From: Candidatus Poseidoniaceae archaeon
GTDB lineage: Archaea > Thermoplasmatota > Poseidoniia > Poseidoniales > Poseidoniaceae
Direction of reading: 5' to 3'
DNA: 12,407 nt
NCBI GenBank assembly: GCA_022452125.1
Contig: JAKURJ010000041.1
Span: 1 to 12,407, forward strand
The position numbers were made by a program, and so were the translations under genes. The notes beneath the pieces were generated by a model that was not told the DNA's origin, did not search any database, and was given only the letters and a program-made list of their open reading frames with translations. This document shows, in pieces, positions 1 to 7,159 of this stretch (positions within the stretch are counted from its first letter, which is position 1; the number at the start of each line of letters is the position of its first letter).

Positions 1-329
1 AGTGTAGATAACACACAAATCCTAAACAATAAAAAAAAAATACCGGCCCAACAACCAGCAGCTACACCCAATGCCTTGCCTGAATTAGATAGTGCTTGTT
101 TTGCAACTTCGCTACCGACGCTAACACTGCTGAAAATTCTGGGCAAAATGAGCCCTGTAATTTCTCTAATAATTAGAATCAAAATTACTAAAATTGAGGC
201 TGCGATTACGCTTTCCATGCTTAACCCATAAATTTCTTTGTCATGGCCTGGAATGGCTTCGATTACTCTCTGCATGTCGTCCTCTGTGATACTAAGGATG
301 ATGTTGTTTTCGTATGGATTTCTAGACAA
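1..329 (-). CDS. Partial two-helix (or more) membrane protein, unknown function
   Basis: The minus strand is open from a TTG at 327-329 to the left edge, giving about 109 residues with no stop, so the C-terminus lies outside the window. The protein starts MSRNPYENN, has a short acidic soluble segment (residues 1-38), a first membrane helix at about 38-56 (ESVIAASILVILILIIREI) and a second hydrophobic stretch at about 88-107. The TTG start is preferred over the ATG at 273-275 because the 18 residues between them read as natural protein (ILSITEDDMQRVIEAIP continues without a break) and AGGGGG lies just upstream of the TTG, though only 3-4 bases away. It is divergent from the carboxypeptidase operon. 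A run of ten A at 31-40 encodes part of helix 2; a base-count error there would alter everything downstream of it in the gene. I do not recognise the family. Confidence 0.6.
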   Translation of the reverse strand, partial: MSRNPYENNIILSITEDDMQRVIEAIPGHDKEIYGLSMESVIAASILVILILIIREITGLILPRIFSSVSVGSEVAKQALSNSGKALGVAAGCWAGIFFLLFRICVLST

Positions 330-348
330 TAGCCCCCTAAAGGGGCTA
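330..348. promoter_or_regulatory. Perfect 7-bp inverted repeat in a divergent intergenic region
   Basis: TAGCCCC (330-336), spacer CTAAA, GGGGCTA (342-348). It abuts the TTG start of the leftward gene and lies 54 bases before the carboxypeptidase ATG. An operator for either gene, or an RNA hairpin in a leader, would both fit. The right arm is followed by CTAATTC, a weak AT-rich element that could serve as TATA in either direction. No stronger promoter is visible between the two genes. Confidence 0.4.
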
Positions 349-402
349 ATTCATTCACACGACGCTTTGAAGAGGGGGTGGGTGCTGGCCAAACCGGTAG
401 CC

Positions 403-2637
403 ATGCAATTTGAATCACGAAGGACTTCGCTAACGATTCTTTTACTACCCTTTTTACTTTCATTTTTGTCACCTGCTGTAAGTTCAGCTTACATGCAAGC
501 AGATGACGATGAAGGTCTAGCGCCATGGGACCAATGGGACCAAGATGATGAAGGCAAGTACATCACTTGCGAATTCGATTCAGAAGGCAACCCTCAGTGT
601 GAGTATATTTTCCCATGGGGTGGCGATGAAATGATGCAATTCAAGGAGTACTACACCTTTGAAACGATTAGAGCAAGGATGATGGAAATCGCTCGAGATA
701 ACCCTGAAATCATCCAATTCCATGAAGGACTAAACGGTGGCACTAACGCCAGAGGTGAAGAGACTACTGCTGATACTTACAAGGGATGGGAGTACAGACA
801 CCTTTCTCCATGGTTGAAGATTACCGGTGATGTTGAAGGTGGAGAATATAACGAATTTAATGGCGATACTGGAAATTACGAAGACCGTCCAGACATAATG
901 ATTGTTGGTAACCATCACGCAAGAGAATGGATGAGCCACACGACTCCGATGTTGTTCTTGGAAACTGTTGCTTACTACTACGATGGCGGACCGGTAGACA
1001 ACGATGGAGACGGTCAGTTTGACGAGGACCCTTGGGGTGATGCAGATGGAGATGGCCATGTCGATGATGATGGAGATTGCCTTGCTCTTGAAGAAAAGTA
1101 TCAGGATAGTAATGGCGATGGAAAACCATGCAACCCCGGAGACTTTGGAGTCGATGAAGACTTCAGCGAAGTCGAGTTGACCAACCTAATCAATAACCGT
1201 GAGATTTACCTTATTCCTCTACTGAATACTGATGGGTTCATCTACGACCAAACAGTATTTTGTCCCGCACCAGCTTGGGAATCTTGCCCAAGCGGCGGAT
1301 GGAGAAAGAACTTGAGAAATAATGGACCTGAACCTCTTCCTGATCAGAATGAGGAAGTGGATGAGGATTGCGATGGTGTAGACCTAAACCGCAATTATCA
1401 ATTTGAGTGGGGATGGCCGTTGGGAGCAACAGTCCCTCTAATTCCAGGTACATGCACTCCTGCCGAAGACGAAAGAGCGGGTATTACGAATAACGATGTA
1501 TACACTGGTCCTTACGACACTACGGATAACGATGGAGACGGCCTTGTTAACGAGGACAACGTCGATGGCGAAGATGACGACAACGACGGGAAAACAGACG
1601 AAGATTGGGCTGGTGGCAACTCCGAACCCGAAACTAAGTTCATTCAAGATATGACAGAAATGAACGATGATGATGGTGACGGAGCGTCTGATTACAAAGC
1701 GACTCTAACATACCACTCCTACTCTGAATTGGTACTGTATCCATGGGGTCATTGCACAGGCTGTCAAACCGTTGACCATGACCAGCTTGTATACCACGGA
1801 GACCAGATGGCTGAGATGACCGATTACACAAACATGCAATCTTCTGACTTGTACCCAACTACCGGTGATTTTTGTGATTGGCATTACGGTGTTCACGACT
1901 CTTACTGTTACACTATGGAAATTGGAACGGCTTTCCACCAACATGAAGATGACATAGACCACATTGCAGTAAGAAACAATGGAGTCGCTTTCTACATGGC
2001 AAAGATTGCTGACAACCCTAGAGAAAGAGCAGATTTGGCAATGGCTAATGTTGTTCGAAACCAAATTCTAGAGAGTCCAAGCCAACTGAACATTCCTGCA
2101 TCAGGAACTATCCCAGTAGCAATGTGTCTGGATAACTCATTCTCGATAGACCTTGAAATGCGTAATTCACACGTGATGTATCGAATGGTAAAACCAAGTA
2201 GACAACAGTCCGATTACGGCCCTAGAGAGTGGTACACAGAAAGTTGGTCAATGTCAGGATTCTCCGTTGCTAAGGGAGAGACTTGTGAACTTCTGAACGA
2301 GAGTGGACAGGGGTACAAGGTAGTAGCTAACCTTCCAATCGAAGACGACGAATCCGGATTTTTGCACTACAAAGCAATGGTATCCACGCTAGGGGGAACT
2401 CAGAAGATTGAATATCCTCCAAACTCCCAGTATCATGAGATAAAAATCGATTACAGAGCACCATATGGTACTGTTTTCGGCTCAATGGTTCTATTCGTTA
2501 CAATCGCTGTATTCGTTTGGGGTGGCCTAGGTGTCTGTTTGAGAATGATGATGGATGACCAAGATGAAATGGATGCGGTTCTTGTTCCAGAATCGATTTT
2601 TATCGAAGCTGAGGAGATTAAGGAGGGCTCTTCATGA
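403..2637 (+). CDS. Secreted, membrane-anchored M14 zinc carboxypeptidase with acidic calcium-type inserts
   Basis: 744 residues. The ATG at 403 is chosen because it places a classic signal peptide at the front (residues 1-29: two Arg, then a Leu/Phe-rich core, then SPAVSSA); an in-frame GTG at 382 is an alternative, and the frame stays open back to 238, but that part overlaps the divergent gene. M14 hallmarks are all present: zinc ligands H172 and E175 in HHAREW, third ligand H438 in YHSYSELVLYPWG, substrate-binding Arg candidates R301/R305 (GGWRKNLRNN), N329-R330 in GVDLNRNY, Tyr Y495 in DWHYG, and catalytic E506 in YCYTMEIGTAF. The enzyme should remove C-terminal amino acids from peptides outside the cell. 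Three Asp-rich DxDGDG stretches (about 195-252, 367-410, 419-431) interrupt the catalytic fold and resemble thrombospondin type 3 or MopE-like cation-binding loops. One C-terminal helix (about 690-712) anchors it, leaving a roughly 30-residue acidic cytoplasmic tail. It overlaps the symporter gene by ATGA. Confidence 0.92.
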   Translation: MQFESRRTSLTILLLPFLLSFLSPAVSSAYMQADDDEGLAPWDQWDQDDEGKYITCEFDSEGNPQCEYIFPWGGDEMMQFKEYYTFETIRARMMEIARDNPEIIQFHEGLNGGTNARGEETTADTYKGWEYRHLSPWLKITGDVEGGEYNEFNGDTGNYEDRPDIMIVGNHHAREWMSHTTPMLFLETVAYYYDGGPVDNDGDGQFDEDPWGDADGDGHVDDDGDCLALEEKYQDSNGDGKPCNPGDFGVDEDFSEVELTNLINNREIYLIPLLNTDGFIYDQTVFCPAPAWESCPSGGWRKNLRNNGPEPLPDQNEEVDEDCDGVDLNRNYQFEWGWPLGATVPLIPGTCTPAEDERAGITNNDVYTGPYDTTDNDGDGLVNEDNVDGEDDDNDGKTDEDWAGGNSEPETKFIQDMTEMNDDDGDGASDYKATLTYHSYSELVLYPWGHCTGCQTVDHDQLVYHGDQMAEMTDYTNMQSSDLYPTTGDFCDWHYGVHDSYCYTMEIGTAFHQHEDDIDHIAVRNNGVAFYMAKIADNPRERADLAMANVVRNQILESPSQLNIPASGTIPVAMCLDNSFSIDLEMRNSHVMYRMVKPSRQQSDYGPREWYTESWSMSGFSVAKGETCELLNESGQGYKVVANLPIEDDESGFLHYKAMVSTLGGTQKIEYPPNSQYHEIKIDYRAPYGTVFGSMVLFVTIAVFVWGGLGVCLRMMMDDQDEMDAVLVPESIFIEAEEIKEGSS
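2621..2626 (+). promoter_or_regulatory. Strong Shine-Dalgarno of the symporter gene
   Basis: AGGAGG sits 7 bases before the ATG at 2634, inside the end of the carboxypeptidase gene. Together with the ATGA overlap this points to translational coupling of the two genes and confirms the symporter start. Confidence 0.8.
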
Positions 2638-4325
2638 GCCAATCCTCTGATGAGTTCAGTGGCAGAATGGGGCTGATTTTCGCCGCAATTGGAGCTGCAA
2701 TTGGAACTGGAAACATTTGGCGTTTCCCTAGGATGGTCGGTGCTAATGATGGTGGAACATTCCTAATTCCCTGGCTGTTTTTCCTATTCGTTTGGTCTAT
2801 CCCATTGGTTATTGCGGAATTCGCACTTGGTAAGCGAAGTCGTACAGGAACAATCGGAACCTTCCGTATTTTCGCGGGTAAAGGGTATGCCTGGATGGGA
2901 CTGTGGACAGCTTGGATTTCAACTGCAATCGGATTTTACTATGCGGTTGTCGCAGGTTGGTGTCTGAAATATTTCCAACTTGGAATAACCAATGGTTTGG
3001 TTGGTGAAAATGTCGATACTCAATTGGTGTGGAATGAATTCTTACAATCCTCAGGTTCGGTAATTTTCTTCCAATTTTTGGTTATTGCAATCACATTGTT
3101 GGCGATTTGGAAAGGGGCTAAAGCCATTGAAAAGGTCAACGTAATACTTATGTGTTCACTATTCGTTCTCTTATTCATGTCTCTCGGTCTATCGCTGTAC
3201 ATGGATATGGCTGATGGAACATTGGATGGCTTCTTGTTCATGTTTACTGTCAACTGGAGTTCATTGAGCGACCCTGCGATATGGATCAACGGTTTATCTC
3301 AATCTGCATGGTCTTGTTCTGCAGGTATGGGTATGGTTATCACTTACTCTGTTTACATGAGAAAAGATGAGGACACGACCCTGAACGCTTTCACAATGGG
3401 ATTGGCTAACAACTCGATTTCAATCATTGCTGGATTGACAGTACTTTCTGCAATCTTCGCAGTATCTGCAAATCCTCTGGACACTGTTACAGGAGGCTCA
3501 TCCGCTATCACTTTCCTAGCACTACCGGAAGTGTTCGCACAAGCTCCAGGTGGTGGAATAGGTGCATGGGTAATGATGTCAGGATTCTTCTTGGCGCTGT
3601 CCTTCGCTGCAATTACGTCGATGATTTCAACCGTCGAACTGTGTGTTAGAAATTTCGTAGACCATGGTTATGAGCGTGAGAAATCTGTTCTGCTAACTTC
3701 GGTTGCAATATTCATCTTCGGTCTACCTTCAGCGATGTTATGGATTACTATGGCAGATGATGGTACTGCTTTCCCTCAATTCCTGGAAGTTCAAGACCAC
3801 ATTTGGGGATACGGACTGATGTTCAGCGGTCTATTCATCGCATTTACGATTTGGAAATATGGTTACCAAAAGTGGCGCTCTCAAGTTGAAGCAGGTGAAG
3901 CAGCACCCGGACTTGGAGGCTATCTCGGAGTTGGTGTTTCTGCATTCCGTGATGATTTCATCAACACTGGTGATAATGACATCTGGATTGGACGCTGGTG
4001 GGATCTTCTGATGTACCTAGCATTCCCGTTCTTGTTCTCTGTACTAATCTTGTCATACTTTGGAGATATGATTGCGAATACTCCAAATGTTTGGGACCCT
4101 ACAAACCCTTCAGGAATCACAATCATCCTGCTTTTCTGGGGAATCGTAGCAGTCGGATTCATTGCATTCAATCACAAGTTGGTAGAACGACCTCTCTTCA
4201 GAAATATTCCAGAAGGCGCAGAAGTCGATATTTCGATGCTACCTGGTGGCTCGGACGAACTTGTTGTCGAACTGGGCGAATACCCTGAAGGTTGGGAGCA
4301 TCTAATGAGCAGAGAAGTTCATTGA
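2634..4325 (+). CDS. Sodium-coupled amino acid symporter, SLC6/NSS (SNF) family
   Basis: 563 residues, about 12 membrane helices, in the usual range for the family (LeuT is about 519). Helix 1 carries the family signature GAAIGTGNIWRFP; numbering happens to match LeuT, with A22 and N27 at sodium-site positions and R30 at the outer gate, followed by the ENGG-like N38-DGG turn. The unwound helix 6 region reads AWSCSAGMGMVITYSVY, aligning with LeuT TLSLGFG, with Ser replacing the sodium-ligand Thr, and continues into MRKDEDTTLNA, typical of prokaryotic members. The last helix is followed by about 45 cytoplasmic residues. The expected role is sodium-driven uptake of amino acids at the plasma membrane; the substrate cannot be read from sequence. 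Overlap with the upstream secreted carboxypeptidase suggests it imports amino acids that enzyme releases. A small membrane protein follows 27 bases downstream. Confidence 0.93.
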   Translation: MSQSSDEFSGRMGLIFAAIGAAIGTGNIWRFPRMVGANDGGTFLIPWLFFLFVWSIPLVIAEFALGKRSRTGTIGTFRIFAGKGYAWMGLWTAWISTAIGFYYAVVAGWCLKYFQLGITNGLVGENVDTQLVWNEFLQSSGSVIFFQFLVIAITLLAIWKGAKAIEKVNVILMCSLFVLLFMSLGLSLYMDMADGTLDGFLFMFTVNWSSLSDPAIWINGLSQSAWSCSAGMGMVITYSVYMRKDEDTTLNAFTMGLANNSISIIAGLTVLSAIFAVSANPLDTVTGGSSAITFLALPEVFAQAPGGGIGAWVMMSGFFLALSFAAITSMISTVELCVRNFVDHGYEREKSVLLTSVAIFIFGLPSAMLWITMADDGTAFPQFLEVQDHIWGYGLMFSGLFIAFTIWKYGYQKWRSQVEAGEAAPGLGGYLGVGVSAFRDDFINTGDNDIWIGRWWDLLMYLAFPFLFSVLILSYFGDMIANTPNVWDPTNPSGITIILLFWGIVAVGFIAFNHKLVERPLFRNIPEGAEVDISMLPGGSDELVVELGEYPEGWEHLMSREVH

Positions 4326-4352
4326 GACTGAGACAATTTGTGGGGTGAAATT

Positions 4353-4871
4353 ATGGCATTGGGCCTATTCCAAATGATAGGAATAGGTTTAGCGATTGCT
4401 CTTACTCTAATTCCAATAGTTAGATGGTTTTGGAAGAGATTCGACATGCCCAGTAAATTTGCTATGGAAGTACTCAGGCGCAAGGAAATCGAAGCTGAAG
4501 AAGCAGAGATGTGGGCTGGCATTGAAGCCCAAGTGGAAGCGGAAGAAACTGCAAGACGAGAGTTCGAAATGAGGCAGAAAGAGAAGCAAGAACGTGCAGG
4601 TAAATCCCTAGATGAGACACAATCTGCTGAAGTGTGGAACAAATTAGGAATTGACGTACCTATTCAGCCAGTCGAGAGAGAAATTGCTCCACCAATTGTG
4701 GAGGAGAAAGAAACTGAAGTAATCGAATTAACCTTGGATAATGCATTGAAGCCAAGCAACAGTCCCGATGAGCCAGATTGGGAACTTATCCAGAAAATGT
4801 CCAATCTAGACAAACCGACTGAAGGAGTTCCCGATGCTCCAGACCTTAACAGTCTGTCAGAAGAGGAATAA
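4353..4871 (+). CDS. Small single-helix membrane protein with coiled coil, possible symporter partner
   Basis: 172 residues. The ATG at 4353 is chosen over an upstream in-frame TTG (4338) because GGGGTGA at 4342-4348 lies 4 bases before it. Residues 1-24 form one membrane helix (GLFQMIGIGLAIALTLIPIV), followed by a basic stop-transfer segment (RWFWKRF) and a highly charged region rich in Glu, Lys, Arg and Gln at about 35-85, which should form a cytoplasmic coiled coil. The rest is acidic and probably disordered, ending DLNSLSEEE. I do not recognise a family. It is the last gene of the peptidase-symporter operon. Some bacterial NSS transporters need a small one-helix subunit (MetS with MetP in Corynebacterium); by analogy this may be an accessory subunit, but it is longer and that role is inference from position only. 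Confidence 0.7.
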   Translation: MALGLFQMIGIGLAIALTLIPIVRWFWKRFDMPSKFAMEVLRRKEIEAEEAEMWAGIEAQVEAEETARREFEMRQKEKQERAGKSLDETQSAEVWNKLGIDVPIQPVEREIAPPIVEEKETEVIELTLDNALKPSNSPDEPDWELIQKMSNLDKPTEGVPDAPDLNSLSEEE

Positions 4872-4880
4872 TCTCCTGCT

Positions 4881-4925
4881 GAGTATTTTGTGCGGGTTCC
4901 AATACTCCCCTCTTGGCAAATTTTT
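4881..4925 (+). terminator. Hairpin plus T-run after the peptidase-symporter operon
   Basis: GAGTATT (4881-4887) and AATACTC (4901-4907) form a perfect 7-bp inverted repeat with a 13-base loop, starting 9 bases after the stop codon. A short T-run (4921-4925) follows 13 bases later. It could be a transcript end or an RNA-stabilising hairpin. Archaeal terminators mostly rely on T-tracts, and this tract is short. The AT-rich stretch at 4918-4926 could also be the TATA region of hisS, which starts at 4967. Confidence 0.4.
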
Positions 4926-4966
4926 AGCCGCTTATGTGAAATGCTGGATGCTTCCCCCTTGGGGCG

Positions 4967-6286
4967 ATGGTGCAGAGGCCACGTGGAACTCGGGACTTCA
5001 CCCCGGAGGTGATGAATAGGCGCTTAGCATTCGAGAATTTGCTTGAATCCATGGCACTATCACACGGTTTCAAGAGAGTCCAAACTCCAATCTTTGAATC
5101 TCTAGACTTGTTCACAGCAAAATCAGGACCTGGTGTTGTCAAGCAACTGTATGCCTTCCAAGACAAATCTGACAGAGCTCTAACTCTACGCCCAGAATTA
5201 ACTGCACCGGTAATGCGAATGATCAGTGAAGAAATGAGAAGTTCTCCAAAACCACTACGTCTTTCCTACTTTGGACAATGTTTCCGATACGAAGAATCAA
5301 AGAAAGGCAGGTACCGCGAATTCTTCCAGTACGGTGTCGAGTTAATTGGGGCAAGTGGCCCGCTAGCAGAAGCCGAGGTTGTTTCTTTAGCAATCGATAT
5401 GTTGGACTCATCTGGACTTGTAGACTACGAAGTTCGAATCGGTCATGTTGGTGTATTACGAGATATCCTAACCGGTCTAGGCCTATCAGAAGAAGGCGAA
5501 CCAGAACCGCCAGTAGCCAGTGCAATGAGGCTACTGGACAAGGGAGATTGGGCTGGATTAGCAGATTTGTTTGCCGCTAATGGAATCTCATCTTCAGCAC
5601 TTGACAACCTGCGCGATCTCTCAGAATTAGATGGAGGTTCAGAAACTCTTGATTCGGCTAGAGAGATTTTGACGGCATTGGAAGTATCGCACGACTCATT
5701 GGATGAGTTGGCTGAATTATTAGCAGCGCTAACCGCTCTTGCCCCAACACCGCCTTCGCTCAAGGTCAACTTGTGTGTTGCCCGTGGATTGGATTACTAC
5801 ACAGGCATGGTTTTCGAAGTCAATGTTGCAGAACTTGGTGGAGAAGGCCAAGTTCTTGGAGGCGGCTCATACAGGCTATTGCACTTATTCGGCTTAGAAG
5901 ATTTAGACCCTTCATGTGGCTTCGGACTTGGGTTCGACCGTGTTTTACTTGCGCTTGAGGCTCAGGCAGAAAGAGCAGGTCGCAGCGAGGTAGTTCCTGG
6001 CGAGACACCAAAACCAAGTACGCTGGTAATGCCTTTCAAAATTGATGCACATGCAGTGCTTTCTATCGTCAAAGAATTACGTGACTTGGGTCACATTGTT
6101 GAATTGGACCTTAGAGGAAAGAACATCGGCAAGACTCTGGATTGGGCTTCAAAGAATGGTTTTACCAATGTTGTAATCGTTGGCCCTCAAGACCTAGAAA
6201 ACTCTCGATGTAGTATCAAGAATCTAACAACTGGAGACCAGAATGAAGCGGGATTAGATTCCGCTTCAATTTCTTCTGTCTTGTGA
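4967..6286 (+). CDS. hisS: Histidyl-tRNA synthetase
   Basis: 439 residues, normal length. It charges tRNA-His with histidine in the cytosol. Class II features occur in order: N-terminal VQRPRGTRDF, the TLRPE ATP-binding segment (T73-E77), motif 2 around YFGQCFRYEE (R107), the HisRS-specific RGLDYYTG motif with catalytic R273, the GGGSY segment at about 300, and motif 3 GFGLGFDR ending at R325. The anticodon-binding domain occupies about 345-425. A variable insertion lies between motif 2 and RGLDYYTG (about 160-260), as is usual in this enzyme. The ATG at 4967 is the first possible start, since the frame is closed by a TGA at 4937, and it gives the expected N-terminus. A 96-base gap separates it from the upstream operon, so it probably has its own promoter. 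Its 3' end overlaps the convergent gene by 21 bases. Confidence 0.96.
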   Translation: MVQRPRGTRDFTPEVMNRRLAFENLLESMALSHGFKRVQTPIFESLDLFTAKSGPGVVKQLYAFQDKSDRALTLRPELTAPVMRMISEEMRSSPKPLRLSYFGQCFRYEESKKGRYREFFQYGVELIGASGPLAEAEVVSLAIDMLDSSGLVDYEVRIGHVGVLRDILTGLGLSEEGEPEPPVASAMRLLDKGDWAGLADLFAANGISSSALDNLRDLSELDGGSETLDSAREILTALEVSHDSLDELAELLAALTALAPTPPSLKVNLCVARGLDYYTGMVFEVNVAELGGEGQVLGGGSYRLLHLFGLEDLDPSCGFGLGFDRVLLALEAQAERAGRSEVVPGETPKPSTLVMPFKIDAHAVLSIVKELRDLGHIVELDLRGKNIGKTLDWASKNGFTNVVIVGPQDLENSRCSIKNLTTGDQNEAGLDSASISSVL

Positions 6287-7111
6287 TTCTTCTTCTCTGC
6301 TTGGCAGATAAACAGCGGCAAGAGTCATTGTTGCAACCGCTGCCATGAATAGGAATCCTGGTTGTTCTTCTGCCTTAGGCATACCGTCATCACCAGCTTG
6401 GAATGCTTCATCCCAAGACGCAGGGTCGATTGGTAATTCGACACGGGTATTACCATCACCAGATAATCTCAATGAGAAATTTGCAATTTCACCGCTTACA
6501 GTAATCGGAGATGTTTGCTGCCTATCTCCCTTAACTTTCATTTCAATTTGAATAGATGGATTAGCAGTTGATGCATCCCAGAGTACTTGCTCTTGGGTTA
6601 TTCTGTGGGTGATTGTGATCGGGTTCCAGCCGGTTGAGACTTGAGGAACATGCTGCCTAACGATTGCAGTTGCACCAGCCCAAAGGGTTACGTTTAGCTC
6701 TTCACAATCGTTTGTGCATGGACCTTGGTTGTCGTTATTTGTCCAATCCCCTTCAAGGTAGATATTCAGAACAATGCGTACTTCTCCGTCAAGAGTCATG
6801 TTCAACCTTTTACTCATTTGAGGATTCATCGAGAACCTTTGATCAATATTTATGACGCCTTGATTCTTTTCCTGGGAATAGAGATTGTCTGCAGCATTGT
6901 TAGTTTCATTTGCATTGAAGTGTGACCAAAATGTGGATTGGCCGTTCGACCATAGGTGCAAAACGGTCTGATTTTCGCAAGGCTGCTTAGGGTCTTCCAT
7001 GCACGGGTCGGTTATTTCTTCATCTTGCATAGCAGATGTTGTCGAGCCTCCAACTACTGGTACGCTCACTAAAAGAGCCAACAAAATCGCCATCGCACTG
7101 CGTGCTCGCAT
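6266..7111 (-). CDS. Secreted protein with PGF-CTERM-like anchor, unknown function
   Basis: 281 residues. The ATG start is supported by AAGGA (7118-7122 on the plus map) six bases upstream. A signal peptide covers residues 1-27 (MRARSAM, then a Leu/Val core, GGSTTSA). The mature part is probably beta-rich, with four Cys in two close pairs and five N-glycosylation sequons (NQT, NET, NMT, NVT, NFS). The C-terminus reads EEQPGF at 248-253, then a hydrophobic helix to about 269, then a charged tail SREEESQDRRN. A PGF followed by a terminal helix resembles the PGF-CTERM signal processed by archaeosortase A, although the tail is longer and more acidic than usual; a plain C-terminal anchor is the alternative. 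It lies 48 bases downstream of ftsZ on the same strand and may be co-transcribed. I do not recognise the central domain. Confidence 0.8.
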   Translation of the reverse strand: MRARSAMAILLALLVSVPVVGGSTTSAMQDEEITDPCMEDPKQPCENQTVLHLWSNGQSTFWSHFNANETNNAADNLYSQEKNQGVINIDQRFSMNPQMSKRLNMTLDGEVRIVLNIYLEGDWTNNDNQGPCTNDCEELNVTLWAGATAIVRQHVPQVSTGWNPITITHRITQEQVLWDASTANPSIQIEMKVKGDRQQTSPITVSGEIANFSLRLSGDGNTRVELPIDPASWDEAFQAGDDGMPKAEEQPGFLFMAAVATMTLAAVYLPSREEESQDRRN

Positions 7112-7117
7112 AGATTG

Positions 7118-7122
7118 TCCTT
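7118..7122 (-). promoter_or_regulatory. Ribosome binding site of the PGF-anchored secreted protein
   Basis: AAGGA on the minus strand, six bases before the ATG at 7109-7111. It fixes the start that gives a well-formed signal peptide. Confidence 0.65.
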
Positions 7123-7159
7123 AACACCGCATGGATTTGGACCTTGCTATGTTCTTGCA

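Noticed and set aside
238..402. N-terminal extension of the carboxypeptidase frame back to ATG 238
   Set aside because: It overlaps the divergent membrane gene and its inverted repeat, reads like non-coding translation, and would bury the signal peptide at residue 56.
4338..4352. TTG start for the small coiled-coil membrane protein
   Set aside because: The GGGGTGA sequence lies inside this extension and is correctly placed for the ATG at 4353.
4954..4964. CCCC-CTT-GGGG hairpin just before hisS as a riboswitch or T-box
   Set aside because: A 4-bp stem alone is too short, and there is no room for a structured leader before the ATG.
5443..5769. Antisense open frame within hisS
   Set aside because: It is the shadow of the variable insertion of HisRS, rich in Ser and Ala because of the opposite strand codons.
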